From the NCBI GenBank assembly GCA_045807745.1, contig JBJMGT010000015.1:186001-250000 (forward strand): 64,000 bases of DNA. Reading direction: 5' to 3'. A program made the position numbers and the translations under genes. The DNA is from QHXQ01 sp045807745. GTDB lineage: Bacteria > Acidobacteriota > Blastocatellia > Pyrinomonadales > Pyrinomonadaceae. The notes under the pieces were generated by a model. The model saw only the letters and a program-made list of their open reading frames with translations. It ran no database searches and had not been told where the DNA came from. The first letter of the stretch is position 1. Each line of letters opens with the position of its first letter. Below, piece after piece: positions 50,771 through 61,447 of the stretch.

Positions 50771-52731
50771 GCGAGTTGGGCGAAACGCTGGTCGGCGCGC
50801 AGCGGGTTGAGCAGGGGGTCAAATTTCAGATCGGCGATGTTGGGCGAGTGTTCGCGGTAAGCCTGTTCGAGGCAGGCGAACGCACGGTCGCGGTCGCCGA
50901 GTTGCGCATAAGGCCACGCGAGTTCGTAGGTCGGGACGTAGTCGTGCCGCGCCCGCTCTAAGTTTAGTTCAAGCCACTTCTGCCAGAAGCCCCGCAGTCC
51001 CGCGCCCCGGTACGCTTCCGTGAGCGCATCCGTCGCTGCGGGCGGGTCGCCGTTGAGCATCGCCGTCCGCACGTACTCCGCGAACGCCTCCGCGTCCGCA
51101 CCCTGCATCTGAAGGGCCCGCGCCAAATCCCAGTGCGCGTTCGCGCGATTCGGGTCCATCTCGACGGCGTGCCGCAAGGCCGCCGCCGCCTCATCGTAGC
51201 GGCGCGCATAGAGCAGTACCTCGCCCACGTCCACGTTCATCACGACAGAGAGCGGATCAAGCGCGCGCGCCTGTTGCATCTCTGCGATGGCCCTGTCCGC
51301 CTGCCCGGTCAGCAGCAGGGCGTAGGCGTAATCGTGATGCACCTCGACGTTGCCCGGATCAAGCTCCAGCGCGCGCTCGACCTCACGAGCACCGTCCGCC
51401 CAAGCCCACTCCAACCGATACGCGCCCGCCAGCGACAGGTGCGCCTCCGCCAGTCCTTCATCGAGCGCCACCGCCCGCTGCGCCGCCGCCTTCGCTTTCG
51501 CCGTCGCCTCCTGCGGCGGCAGAGACAGAAACCAGACGCCCATGTTGTAGTAGTCGGCCACGCCCGCATAAGCTTGGGCGTAGTTCGGATCGTGTCTGAG
51601 CGCCGCTTGGAAATAGCTGAGCGACTGGTTCAGATCGGCCTTCGTCCGCTTGTACCAATGGTAGCGACCTTTCAGATAAGCCTCATAAGCCTCGACGCTG
51701 TCGGTGCGACGCGCGGTCAGTCGCCGCTCCTCGTCTGCGCTTAGCTTGTACTCAAGCCCGCCGATGACGTTGCGTGTGATCTCGTCTTGCAGCGCGAAGA
51801 TGTCGCCCAGCTTGCGGTCGTAAGGCGCGCCCGCCCACAGGACGCGCCCGTCCTCCGTGCTCATCAGCCGCACCTCGACGCGCAGGCGTTCGCCCTCCTT
51901 GAACACGCCGCCTTGCAGCAACGTCGCTACTTTGAGTCGCTGGCCCAGTTCGCGCGGGTCTGCATCGGCCGCTTTGAGACTGAAAGCGGAGCCGCGCGCG
52001 ATCACCTTCAAGCCGTTGATCTTTGAGAGCGCGTTGATCAAGTTCTCCGTGATGCCGTCGCACAGGTAGTCGTTCGCCGCGTCGTTCGTCAAGTTCTTCA
52101 GCGGCAGCACCGCAACGGAGGAAAGCGGGGCGGCCGCTTCGGTCTTGCGCGCCGCTGTCGGCACGGCCCGCCCGCGATGAACGATCAACGCGGCCGCAAC
52201 CACACCCAGCGTGAGGATGCCCGCAAGCAAAGCGAGCGTGCGCAGATGCAGCTTCGTGGGCCGAGCGCTGGGCGGTGTAGGAATAGACTGTAGCGCTTCA
52301 CGCTCGCTGGCGGCCGGCTCTGCTGGTAACTCTGCGGCGGAGCCGAAGTCCGACGCTTCGTGTGTCGCCGCTGTCTCGCGTGGCTGCGGCGCACACTGAA
52401 TCATCAGCTCGGCGAAAGGGCCAACGTAGCGATAGCCGTAGCCCCAACGCGTCTCGATAAAACGTGGCTCGCCCGAACTATCATCGAGCGCCTTACGCAA
52501 AACAGCTACGCATTTGCGCACCGTGTCGTCGTACACATCCTTTCCGTGCCAGAACTGTTCCAACAGTTCCGCCGTGTTGACAAAGCGATCCCGATGTTCG
52601 ATCAGGTAGAGCAGAACCAGAAAAGGTTTTTTGGCCAAGTGAACTTGCTGCTCGCCTGCAAGCAACAGTTGTCTGTCCGGCTCCAACCGGTGTTCCCCCA
52701 GCATGTAGGTTTTACTGAGATTGGCCGTCAT
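50752..52731 (-). CDS. CadC-like membrane transcription regulator with TPR C-terminus
   Basis: 659 residues from ATG at 52731; the frame extends to 52881, but the extra 50 residues overlap the divergent thiG start. OmpR-type winged-helix DNA-binding domain (about 10-105; TRWGYGYRYVGPF is the wing region), a transmembrane helix (about 162-182), and a TolB-like/FlgO-type domain (SVAVLPLKNLTNDAANDYLC..., about 205-320). A series of TPR repeats (about 350-650) completes the protein. It would sense an extracytoplasmic signal and act directly on DNA. No obvious target operon is next to it apart from divergent thiG. Confidence 0.85.
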   Translation of the reverse strand: MTANLSKTYMLGEHRLEPDRQLLLAGEQQVHLAKKPFLVLLYLIEHRDRFVNTAELLEQFWHGKDVYDDTVRKCVAVLRKALDDSSGEPRFIETRWGYGYRYVGPFAELMIQCAPQPRETAATHEASDFGSAAELPAEPAASEREALQSIPTPPSARPTKLHLRTLALLAGILTLGVVAAALIVHRGRAVPTAARKTEAAAPLSSVAVLPLKNLTNDAANDYLCDGITENLINALSKINGLKVIARGSAFSLKAADADPRELGQRLKVATLLQGGVFKEGERLRVEVRLMSTEDGRVLWAGAPYDRKLGDIFALQDEITRNVIGGLEYKLSADEERRLTARRTDSVEAYEAYLKGRYHWYKRTKADLNQSLSYFQAALRHDPNYAQAYAGVADYYNMGVWFLSLPPQEATAKAKAAAQRAVALDEGLAEAHLSLAGAYRLEWAWADGAREVERALELDPGNVEVHHDYAYALLLTGQADRAIAEMQQARALDPLSVVMNVDVGEVLLYARRYDEAAAALRHAVEMDPNRANAHWDLARALQMQGADAEAFAEYVRTAMLNGDPPAATDALTEAYRGAGLRGFWQKWLELNLERARHDYVPTYELAWPYAQLGDRDRAFACLEQAYREHSPNIADLKFDPLLNPLRADQRFAQLAARVGL

Positions 52732-52880
52732 ACGCTCTGCTCTGGCCAGCGCTGCCGCTGTTCCGTCCGTGGTCTGTCTGCGCGTTAATATACTTGATTG
52801 GAACGGAATTTGGGGAGGATGCGCCCGCGCGATTTGATTTTCGTCCGGCGCGTTGTAAAGTTGCGGCGCAAACAGACTCA

Positions 52881-53681
52881 ATGATTACTATGTCCACAGT
52901 CGCAACAGCTACTACAGACACGTTCGAGATCGCTGGCCGCGTGTTCACGTCGCGCTTGATCATCGGCACGGGAAAGTACCGCAGCTTTGCAGAGATGAAG
53001 GCGGCGCATCGCGCGTCGGGCGCGGAGATGGTGACGGTCGCCGTGCGGCGTGTGCCGCTTGACCGCAGCAGCGAATCATTTCTCGATCATCTTGACCCGG
53101 CGCTGGCCATTCTGCCCAACACGGCCGGCTGTTACACGGCCGAAGACGCCGTCCGCACCGCGCGGCTTGCGCGCGAAGCGCTCAACACCAATTGGATCAA
53201 GCTCGAAGTGATCGGGGATCAGACGACGCTCTTTCCCGACAATGAACAGACGCTCGCCGCCGCGCGCACGCTCGTCAGCGAGGGCTTTATTGTGCTGCCG
53301 TACTTCAGCGACGATCTGATCATGGCGAAGAAACTGCTCGCCGCAGGTTGTCCCGCCGTCATGCCGCTGGCCGCGCCCATCGGCTCAGGTCTGGGCGTAC
53401 AGAATCCGGCGAATCTGGCCATCATGCGTGAGCAACTGCCTGATGCGACGATCATCGTCGATGCTGGCGTCGGCACGGCCAGCGACGCTGCAATTGCGAT
53501 GGAGTTGGGCGCGGACGCCATTCTCATGAACACCGCGATTGCCGAAGCACGGAACGCCACGCAGATGGCCAACGCCATGCGCCTCGCCATCGAAGCGGGG
53601 CGCATGGCTTATATGGCAGGCCGGATGCCGAAGCGTCTTTATGCAAGCGCGTCGAGTCCACTTGAGGGCGTCATTCGCTGA
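52881..53681 (+). CDS. thiG: Thiazole synthase
   Basis: 266 residues, the usual length. TIM-barrel enzyme that forms thiamine thiazole phosphate from deoxyxylulose phosphate, dehydroglycine and ThiS-thiocarboxylate. The Schiff-base Lys is in WIKLEVIGDQTTLFPDN, and the phosphate-binding region VDAGVGTASDAAIAMELGAD is conserved. ATG at 52881 is used; ATG at 52890 is also possible. Neither has a clear SD. Divergent from the CadC-like gene. The likely sulfur carrier gene thiS is about 11 kb upstream. Confidence 0.92.
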   Translation: MITMSTVATATTDTFEIAGRVFTSRLIIGTGKYRSFAEMKAAHRASGAEMVTVAVRRVPLDRSSESFLDHLDPALAILPNTAGCYTAEDAVRTARLAREALNTNWIKLEVIGDQTTLFPDNEQTLAAARTLVSEGFIVLPYFSDDLIMAKKLLAAGCPAVMPLAAPIGSGLGVQNPANLAIMREQLPDATIIVDAGVGTASDAAIAMELGADAILMNTAIAEARNATQMANAMRLAIEAGRMAYMAGRMPKRLYASASSPLEGVIR

Positions 53682-53728
53682 AACTCCATTAAGACTTACA
53701 CCTTGGCCCGTCGCGGCGCGGAGATGCG

Positions 53729-56700
53729 CTACGGCGGGTTTTTCATTTCAACAGTTTTGGAGTTTAGTGTGGAGAGAAACAGAGCGGGACAGGGAGCAGC
53801 AATGAGTCGCGCAGCGCGTCGCGCTGACAAAGCGAAGTCGTCCCAGAGAGGAGATGCGGAAAATGCGAGCGGGCGCAGAAGATAGTTGAAGCCCTCTAAC
53901 GAAGGAGCAGGGGATGAGCCGCCGCAGGGGTTCAACGGGGAGCTTGTGTTGCGTGGGTTCGGGGCGATAGCTGTGAAATCAGCGGAGTTGTTGTCGCTGT
54001 CCGTGCAGCCGCCGGACTTACGTAGGGCAGCAGTCGTCGTGCTCGGCGCGGGCGCGGGCGCAGTCTCCGAGCAGCTAGCCGTCGAACCGTAGCCAGCGAG
54101 ATCGACGTAGGACGAAGAGAGGGGGCAAGTGCCCGTCAGCCCCGCCGTCGAATTAACCAGCGCGACCTTGCCCGCCGTCGCGCTCATGGTGGTTGTGCCA
54201 GTTGCGTCAGGTGTGGGTAGCAGGTTAACGCCGTTGGCGTTGCCGGACTCCTGCACCAAGTAATACTGGCCGGGTTGGAGCATCACGTTTGTTAGCGGTG
54301 TGACCTGCCAGCTTGTGCTGGTCGCAGCGGCGTACTGCACCGACCACCCGTTCAAAGAGACGGGCGATGTGCCGCGGTTGAACAGTTCGATGTAATCGTT
54401 CTTGTACGTCGAGCACCCCGCGGTCGTGCATCCCGCGCCGCCATACACCTGACTGATGACGACGGGCGTCGGCGTCGGAGTAGGTGTTGGCGTTGGCGTC
54501 GGTGTCGGCGTCGGGGCTGCGACGCTCAGCGTCGCCGGATCGCTCGTCAGCGTGTGAACTCCATCCGTCGCCATCGCGTTGATCTGCGCCGTGCCAGCGC
54601 TAGCGCCGCGAACTGTGGCGACCGCGCTACCGTCAGGGTTGTTATTGATGGCTTCGATCTGCGCGACCGGTTGATTGTCAGACGTAAAGCTGTAGGTCGC
54701 ATTGGCGAACGGTTGGTTGAATTGATCAAAGGCGCGGGCAGTGAACTGCTGTGCCTGTCCGACGACGATGGTGGCTGTTGTCGGCGTCAACTCGACGCGC
54801 GTGAGCACGGGCGGTGGCGGGTTGATCGTCAAAGTCGCAGACGATTGTTGCGCGCCGGCGCGCGCGCGGATGGTCGTTGGGCCTGCGGCGAGCGCGGTTG
54901 CTTCTGTGCTCGCGCCGGTCGTGGGCGCGAGCGTGGCTTTGGTCGCGTCGCTCGCGTCCCAGATGAACGAGACGTTCAGCACTTCGACCTCAGCGCTGTT
55001 GGCATTAGCGAAAGCGCGGGCGGTGTACGATTGGCGCGCGCCGATGTCGAGTTGGGCAGTCATCGGCGCGACCTCAATGCGCATGAGCGTTGGCGCGCCG
55101 AAGGGTGTGCCGTCGGCGCGCGTGCCCGGCGAGAAGCCGCGCCCGTTCGCGTTCGCGGTGGTTGTGTGCGCGACGAAAGCCCCGCCATTGTCATTCAAGG
55201 CCGCGTCGGGCGCGCGCACGAGCGATTGATCGCTCGGCGCTGGCGGCGCGTTTGGAGCGGTGCTGCCGTAAGCTTGCGTGGCGATGACGATGTCGCCCGC
55301 GCCGGTCGGCAGCTTGACGGTGACCGTGTCGCCGCCGTCATTCAGCCCGAGCGAGCCGGTCGTGGCGATGAGCGCGCCACCAAACGCCGGATCATTTAAC
55401 GGTGGATTGCCGCCGCCGAAAATGACGACGGCGCGCCCGGCGGCAAGCGTCGTGTTCGCAGGGAATGTGTAGCGGTTCGCGGTCGCGTCCGCGACGACGA
55501 TGCCGGAGAGATCGAGCAGCGCGTCTGAAGAGTTGAACAACTCGATGAACTCATCGTCGTCGCTACTACGCACGCCGTCGCGGTTCGCATCGCCTTCAAC
55601 ATTCTGTGTGCTCGCGTTGTCGGGCGGCACGTCCGCCAGAATTTCATTGATGACGAGCGGCGCGCGCACGTTTAGCAGGGCTTGACCTGAGACCGTGCTG
55701 CCTGCGCCATCGGCAGCCATTGCGTTAATCGTGACTGCGCCGATGCCGACGCCGCGCGCGAGGCCGTCAGCTCCAATAGTTGCCGTCTGCGCATCGCTCG
55801 TCGTCCAACTGAATGAAGCGTTCGGCACGAGTTGATCGTTTTGATCGAAGCCTTGCGCGGTGAACTGTTGTGTCTGCCCGCGATTGATATTTGCGCTTGC
55901 AGGATTGATGACAACGCGCGTAAGAATCGGCGGCGGTGGGTTGACCGTGAGCGCGGCCGGGTCGCTCGTGACAACAGTCGCGCCGCTAGTCGCCATCGCG
56001 TTGATGTGAGCCGTGCCCGCGCTGAGTCCACGCGCGGTGGCGATGGCTCTGCCGTCCGTGTTGTTCGACACGGATTCGATCTGCGCGACGTTCGCGTCGT
56101 CAGAATTAAAGGTGTAGGTCGCGCCGGTGAACGCATGGTCGAACTGATCAAAGGCGCGCGCGGTGAACTGCTGTGTCTGATTGACAATGATCGTGGCCGC
56201 TGTGGGCGTCAACTCGACGCGCGTTAAGACAGGCGGCGGCGGGTTGATCGTCAAGGTCGCTGTTGCTTGCAGACCGCCAGCTTGCGCGCTGATGTTCGTT
56301 GTGCCGGCGGCCACGGCGGTCGCTTCAGTGCCTACACCGGTGGCGGGCGCAACGTTGGCTTTGGTCGTATCGCTTGCGGCCCAGATGAAAGAGACGTTGG
56401 CCACTTCGACCTCGACGCCGCTTGCGCTACTAAAGGCGCGCGCGCTGAAGCCTTGCCGCGCGCCGATGTCGAGTTGCGCAGCGGCCGGTGTGACCTCTAT
56501 GCGTGTGAGGGGCGACGAACCAAAAGGTGTGCCGTCGGCGCGCGTGCCCGGCGAATAGACGCGTCCGCCGGCGCTCGCGGCGCTGGCATGCGCAACGAAA
56601 CTGCCGCCGCTCATGCCAATCTCTGCATCGGGCGCGCGCGTCAGCGCTTGATCGCTTGGCGCGGCCGGAGCACCGGGCGCGGCGTTGCCGTAAGGTTGGG

Positions 56701-59700
56701 CCGCGATGATGATGTCGCCGCCGCTCGCGGGCAGCTTGACGGTGACGGTATCGCCGCCGTCGTTCAGACCGAGCGAGCCGGTCGTGAAGATTAGCGCGCC
56801 GCCGAACGCGGTGTCGTTCACAGGCGGCGCGCCCCCGCCGAAGACTACGACGCTACGCCCCACTTCAAGCGTCGTGTTTGGCGGGAAGGTAAATCGATTA
56901 CTGGTTGCGTCTGCGAGCACGATGCCCGATAGATCGAGCGGCGCGTTCGAGTTGTTGAACAACTCGATAAACTCGTCGTCGTCGCTGCTGCGTACACCGT
57001 CGCGGTTGGCGTCGCCTTCGACGTTCGTCGTGCCGGCAATATCAGGCGGTACATCGGCCAGAATCTCGTTGATGACGAGCGGCGCTTGTACGGTCAGCAT
57101 TGCTTGACCGGAGACTGTGTTGCCCACGCCGTCCGGGGTTGTGGCAATGACATTGACTGCGCCGAGACCGACGCCGCGCGCCAAGCCCTCAGTGCTCACG
57201 TTTGCGATCTGCGTGTCGCTGGTCGTCCAGCTGAACGAAGCGCCCGGCACTAATTGATTGTTCTGATCGAACGCCTGCGCGGAGAACTGCTGCGTCTGCC
57301 CGCGATTGAGCGCGGCACTCGCGGGGCTGACGACGACACGCTGCACAACGGGCGGCGGCACAGAGACCTGCAAGTCCGCCTCATCGCTCATGACGCTGTT
57401 TGCACCGTTCGTCGCAGCGGCCCGAATTTGCACCGTGCCCGCATTGCGGCCAGTGACGGTTGCAACAGCGCGGCCGTTTGCACTGTCAGTTGTGACATCT
57501 GTGATCGCGGCGATGCTCGTGTCGCTCGACGTGAAAATGAATGTCGCACCGGGTAATGTGCGGTCGAACTGATCGAATGTTTGTGCGGTGAACTGTGTCG
57601 CGCCGCCGACGATGATAGAGGCGTTCGCGGGTGTGAGTTGCAGACGTGTTAAGCGCCCGGCGCGGGGCGCGAAGAACGAGCCGTCGAGTTTTGTGCCGGG
57701 CGAGAATTTGCGTCCGCCCGCGCCGGGCGCGAGTGTGTGGCGCAGGAACGCGCCCGTTAGATCGGGCGCGCGCGTGATGGACTGATTCACCGAGTCGCCG
57801 CCGAAGTCATCGCCCGACGTGCCGTAAGCGAACTGCGCCGCTGGCCGGCCCGCATTATCACGAATCACAATGGTCAGCCCGCTATTCGTTAACGCCAGCC
57901 CGCCGCTTGAAACAGTAAGCACCTGCGCGCCACCAAATGCCGGGTTATTCGCGTCGAAGCTCCCGCCCCCGAATACGATGATGGCGTCACCCGCAGGCAA
58001 CATCGTGCGGGCCGCAAACGTGTGGCGCGTAGTTTCATTCAAGCTTGTTAGCGCATGTGTGCGGATCGTCCAGCCGCTGAGATCAAGCGGTGCGGAGGAT
58101 CTGTTGACCAGTTCAATGAACTCATCGTCCGTGCCGCTGCGCGTCCCATCGTGATTGGCATCGCCCGCCGCACCGTCCGGCGGATCAGCCAAGACCTCGT
58201 TGATGAGCAGTACCGGCACGCTAACGTTGAGCAGCGCCGTGCCCGTCAGGTTCTGCGCCGACGCCGTGATGTCGGTCGCGCCCTGTGCAATTGTGTTCGC
58301 CAAGCCCGTCTGAGCAATCGTTGCGACCTGCGGCTCGCTCGAAGCCCAAGTGAACGTGATGCCGCTCATCTCTTGGCTACGCTGATCAAAGGCCCGCGCG
58401 GTGAACTGCTCCTGCACGCCGGTGGGCAGCGTTACAGAGCCGGGTGTGATCTCAATCCGCGTCAACACAGGCGGCGCCTCGCGCACGGTCAGTTGTGCAG
58501 ATGCAGAGCGCACGCCGCGCGCCTGTGCCGTGATCTCGCACATGCCGGGCGCAAGCGCGCGCGCCAATCCGTTGTTATCAATCGTCGCGACGAGCGGCGC
58601 GCTCGTCTGCCATTGAAAGATGATGCCCAGCAACTCGCGCCCGGCTTGATCGAAGGCGTGCGCGTTGAACTGTTGTTGTGTGCCGGTCTCGATGTTCGCA
58701 CTTGCAGGCATGACCTCGATGCGAGCGATGGGCGCAGTCGGGGCGAAAGGCGCGCCGTCGGTGTGCGTGCCCGGTGAGAAGGCGCGCCCGTTGCTGTCGG
58801 CGACTTGTTGGTGCGGCGTGAAGTCGCCCGTGATGTCGCGCGCGCGCGTGAGTGATTGATTGTTGTCGCCGGGCAGGTTCACGTCGTCGCTGTAACTCAT
58901 CTGCTCGATGAGCGTGCCGCTCGCATCAAGCAGCGTGACCGTGCTGCCGCCATTTAGGAGCGAGAGGCCGCCGGTCGAAGCCGTGAAGACTTGCGCTGCA
59001 CCGAAGACGGGATCGTTTGGATTGAACGTGGCCGTCTCTGCGCCGCCGAAGACGACCAGCGCAGTGCCGGGCGGTAGGATCGTGCCGACGGCGAATAGGT
59101 GGCGGAGAGTGTCCGTGCCGCCGCTCGTGCGCGTGAGTAGTTGATAGCCGCCGAGGTCGTAATCCTGCGCGGCGGCGTTGACGATCTCTATGAACTCGTC
59201 TTGCGCGGCGTTGCGTATGCCGTCGTGGTTAGCATCACCGGCCGCGCCGTCGGGCGGATCGGCCAACACTTCATTGATGACAAGCGTGAGCGGATAAACT
59301 TCTAGCTGAGCCGTCGCGCTAACGTCCCCGGCAGCGGCGCGGATGATGGCAGTGCCCGCCTGCAAGCCATGCACTGTGCCGTCCGCATCTACGCTTGCAA
59401 TATCAGGCGCGCTTGAGTTGAAGATAACGGGCGCATCGGCGACCACGACACCGGCTTCGTCGCGCACTGTTGCCAAGAGCCGCAGCGAGCGCCCGATGCC
59501 GACGCGCGCCGCAGCGGCTGCGAGCGTGATGCTGGCTGCGCGGCGCACACCGCTAAATCTGATTGTGGTCGGATTGCTGTCGCGTCCGCCCGCCCTGACA
59601 ACTAGGGGCACGACACCCGCCGCGCGTAGCGCGCTCGTCAACAAGACGTGAATCTCGTCGAGACCGGACAGATCAGGCGAGGGCGCAACTGTCTCAACTG

Positions 59701-61447
59701 TCAATTGATGACCGCCGATTGAGACTGTCAGGTCTGTGGCGTGGCGCACGCCGGTCGCGAAGATGATCAGACGGCGCGGGTTGTTCTGTGCGTCGACGGG
59801 ATCGAAGGGTGGGCGCAAAAGCATGGACGCTTCAAGCGCAACGGCTGCGCCTGTGCCGTCGCCCGGTTCGGTGAAGACGCCGGGTGCGGCGGGCAGGATC
59901 ATAACGTTGCCGCGCGACTCGTAACCGTCATGATTGCGCACACTGACTGTGGCCATGCCGGACTCGATGTCAGGCGGCACGATGAAGTTGATCTGTGTGG
60001 GCGACACATAGAGCAACTCGGCAGCGCGGCCGTTGACCGACAGTGTCACGTTCGCGACTGTGCGCGGGAAAGAGCCGTCGGCCAGCCGCTCTGTCTGCAT
60101 TGAGACGAGCGCGAGGTTGCGGCCGGTGGCAATGGCAATCTGATCGGGCGCGAGCGCCTTAACGGCGGCCGGTTCGTGCCCGAACGCCGCGCCATGCGTG
60201 AGTCGTAAGTCGGTGGCAAAGGGCGAGGGCGGGGCAATTTCGGTCACGAAAATTTCTGAGTCGTTAGCGAGATCGGCATCTGCGACTGCGCCCGCCAGTA
60301 CGCGCGGGAAGTTGAAGGCGACGAGCGCGCCGTCATCGTTGAGCGAAGAGACGACTTCAGCCGCGGCCACTGCGGGTGCGCTCGTCAAACGCGTGAAACG
60401 ATTGGCCGGTATGTCGTAAGCATAAAGCTCTACGCTGCCGTCGCTGTTGCCGCCCACGACGTTGCGGCGGGTCGCAAATGCGACGCGCTCGCCGTCGCCG
60501 CTGATCGTCGCGTTGAGCGGCACGTCTGTGACGCGTGCGCCCAAGATCGTGAGTTGGCGCACGGCGTTGTTGCGCCCGTCGTAGAGATAGACCTGCGTGG
60601 TGTTGGCGGCCGTTTCGCTTGCGTAGACGATACGCGTGCCGTCATCGCTCACAGCCCGACCCGGCGTAAACGTTAACGCGCGCGCGTCTGTGACGAGGAC
60701 GCGTGTACGCCCCGACGTTACTTCGTAGAACTTTAGATCGCGTGTAAACGGCGTGTCATTCACGTGCGCGCGTCTATCTGAAATATAGGCCACACCCGTC
60801 CCGTCGCCGCTCAGCTTTGCGTCGCTTGCGCCCACGATGCCGTTTGTGTTGGTGATTTGTTGGAACGAGTGACGGGTTACGTCATAGATGAAGATTTCGA
60901 GATTCGCGTCGGGGTTTGCGCCGGTCAGATCGCGATTGGAGGCGAAGGCTATTAGCTCGCCATCGTTTGACATTGACGGTGCGAAGTTACCTTGTGCGAC
61001 ACGCAACGTTGGGTTGTCGGGGGCGGTGTTCGTGAGTTGTTGCAGTTGGTCTGGTGCGGCGAGAAATATCTCCGCGTTGCCGTCGAGGTTGTGACCCGGT
61101 ATGAGATCGCCTGTACTGGCGAACGCGGTGCGCGCGCCGTCTTGCGATAGGGCCGGTGCGACGGCCCGCGACGCGGCTAATTGCGTAAACGCGGGGGCAG
61201 CACCGCCGATGTCGGCGCGTAACGCATGGAAGCCCGGCGCGCTCGGTGCACCGGCCAGATTCTCCGTCGATTCAAAGACGATGTACTGACCGTCGCCGCT
61301 CAGTGTGGGGTTCAGATTGAGGGCCTGTTCCGGCGTGTGGGTGATGCGCCGGAGCGCGCCGGCTTGCGTGTGCGCGCGTCTGCCGGTCAGGTACACGACG
61401 AGGGCGACGCAGATGAGGATCGCAAAGAGCCTTGGATGAGGGGACAA
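53729..61447 (-). CDS. Giant exported protein with beta-propeller, Ig-like and five lamin-tail domains
   Basis: 2572 residues from TTG at 61447, which has GGAG 8 bases upstream. Signal-like hydrophobic N-terminus (about 5-22), a TolB/WD40-like propeller (about 30-410; repeated TLSGDGQYIVFES-type blocks), and a Solibacter C-terminal-type (TIGR03437-like) domain (about 420-640). Alternating Big_2 Ig-like domains and lamin-tail domains follow. The lamin-tail domains begin NEVLADPPDG, NEVLADPPDG, NEILADVPPD, NEILADVPPD and SQVYGGAG. A Pro-Thr repeat (about 2310-2325) precedes the last one. The third and fourth lamin-tail modules lie in a 1.42-kb tandem DNA duplication. Probably a cell-surface or biofilm protein; role unknown. 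Confidence 0.85.
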   Translation of the reverse strand: MSPHPRLFAILICVALVVYLTGRRAHTQAGALRRITHTPEQALNLNPTLSGDGQYIVFESTENLAGAPSAPGFHALRADIGGAAPAFTQLAASRAVAPALSQDGARTAFASTGDLIPGHNLDGNAEIFLAAPDQLQQLTNTAPDNPTLRVAQGNFAPSMSNDGELIAFASNRDLTGANPDANLEIFIYDVTRHSFQQITNTNGIVGASDAKLSGDGTGVAYISDRRAHVNDTPFTRDLKFYEVTSGRTRVLVTDARALTFTPGRAVSDDGTRIVYASETAANTTQVYLYDGRNNAVRQLTILGARVTDVPLNATISGDGERVAFATRRNVVGGNSDGSVELYAYDIPANRFTRLTSAPAVAAAEVVSSLNDDGALVAFNFPRVLAGAVADADLANDSEIFVTEIAPPSPFATDLRLTHGAAFGHEPAAVKALAPDQIAIATGRNLALVSMQTERLADGSFPRTVANVTLSVNGRAAELLYVSPTQINFIVPPDIESGMATVSVRNHDGYESRGNVMILPAAPGVFTEPGDGTGAAVALEASMLLRPPFDPVDAQNNPRRLIIFATGVRHATDLTVSIGGHQLTVETVAPSPDLSGLDEIHVLLTSALRAAGVVPLVVRAGGRDSNPTTIRFSGVRRAASITLAAAAARVGIGRSLRLLATVRDEAGVVVADAPVIFNSSAPDIASVDADGTVHGLQAGTAIIRAAAGDVSATAQLEVYPLTLVINEVLADPPDGAAGDANHDGIRNAAQDEFIEIVNAAAQDYDLGGYQLLTRTSGGTDTLRHLFAVGTILPPGTALVVFGGAETATFNPNDPVFGAAQVFTASTGGLSLLNGGSTVTLLDASGTLIEQMSYSDDVNLPGDNNQSLTRARDITGDFTPHQQVADSNGRAFSPGTHTDGAPFAPTAPIARIEVMPASANIETGTQQQFNAHAFDQAGRELLGIIFQWQTSAPLVATIDNNGLARALAPGMCEITAQARGVRSASAQLTVREAPPVLTRIEITPGSVTLPTGVQEQFTARAFDQRSQEMSGITFTWASSEPQVATIAQTGLANTIAQGATDITASAQNLTGTALLNVSVPVLLINEVLADPPDGAAGDANHDGTRSGTDDEFIELVNRSSAPLDLSGWTIRTHALTSLNETTRHTFAARTMLPAGDAIIVFGGGSFDANNPAFGGAQVLTVSSGGLALTNSGLTIVIRDNAGRPAAQFAYGTSGDDFGGDSVNQSITRAPDLTGAFLRHTLAPGAGGRKFSPGTKLDGSFFAPRAGRLTRLQLTPANASIIVGGATQFTAQTFDQFDRTLPGATFIFTSSDTSIAAITDVTTDSANGRAVATVTGRNAGTVQIRAAATNGANSVMSDEADLQVSVPPPVVQRVVVSPASAALNRGQTQQFSAQAFDQNNQLVPGASFSWTTSDTQIANVSTEGLARGVGLGAVNVIATTPDGVGNTVSGQAMLTVQAPLVINEILADVPPDIAGTTNVEGDANRDGVRSSDDDEFIELFNNSNAPLDLSGIVLADATSNRFTFPPNTTLEVGRSVVVFGGGAPPVNDTAFGGALIFTTGSLGLNDGGDTVTVKLPASGGDIIIAAQPYGNAAPGAPAAPSDQALTRAPDAEIGMSGGSFVAHASAASAGGRVYSPGTRADGTPFGSSPLTRIEVTPAAAQLDIGARQGFSARAFSSASGVEVEVANVSFIWAASDTTKANVAPATGVGTEATAVAAGTTNISAQAGGLQATATLTINPPPPVLTRVELTPTAATIIVNQTQQFTARAFDQFDHAFTGATYTFNSDDANVAQIESVSNNTDGRAIATARGLSAGTAHINAMATSGATVVTSDPAALTVNPPPPILTRVVINPASANINRGQTQQFTAQGFDQNDQLVPNASFSWTTSDAQTATIGADGLARGVGIGAVTINAMAADGAGSTVSGQALLNVRAPLVINEILADVPPDNASTQNVEGDANRDGVRSSDDDEFIELFNSSDALLDLSGIVVADATANRYTFPANTTLAAGRAVVIFGGGNPPLNDPAFGGALIATTGSLGLNDGGDTVTVKLPTGAGDIVIATQAYGSTAPNAPPAPSDQSLVRAPDAALNDNGGAFVAHTTTANANGRGFSPGTRADGTPFGAPTLMRIEVAPMTAQLDIGARQSYTARAFANANSAEVEVLNVSFIWDASDATKATLAPTTGASTEATALAAGPTTIRARAGAQQSSATLTINPPPPVLTRVELTPTTATIVVGQAQQFTARAFDQFNQPFANATYSFTSDNQPVAQIEAINNNPDGSAVATVRGASAGTAQINAMATDGVHTLTSDPATLSVAAPTPTPTPTPTPTPTPTPVVISQVYGGAGCTTAGCSTYKNDYIELFNRGTSPVSLNGWSVQYAAATSTSWQVTPLTNVMLQPGQYYLVQESGNANGVNLLPTPDATGTTTMSATAGKVALVNSTAGLTGTCPLSSSYVDLAGYGSTASCSETAPAPAPSTTTAALRKSGGCTDSDNNSADFTAIAPNPRNTSSPLNPCGGSSPAPSLEGFNYLLRPLAFSASPLWDDFALSARRAARLIAAPCPALFLSTLNSKTVEMKNPP
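54470..57110. repeat. Tandem 1.42-kb internal duplication in the giant surface-protein gene
   Basis: Two copies, offset about 1420 bp, for example GAGCGAGCCGGTCGTG at about 55348 and at about 56768, and GATGACGAGCGGCGC at about 55650 and about 57070. Each encodes a Big_2 pair and one lamin-tail domain. The copies are similar along their length but not identical. Confidence 0.75.
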
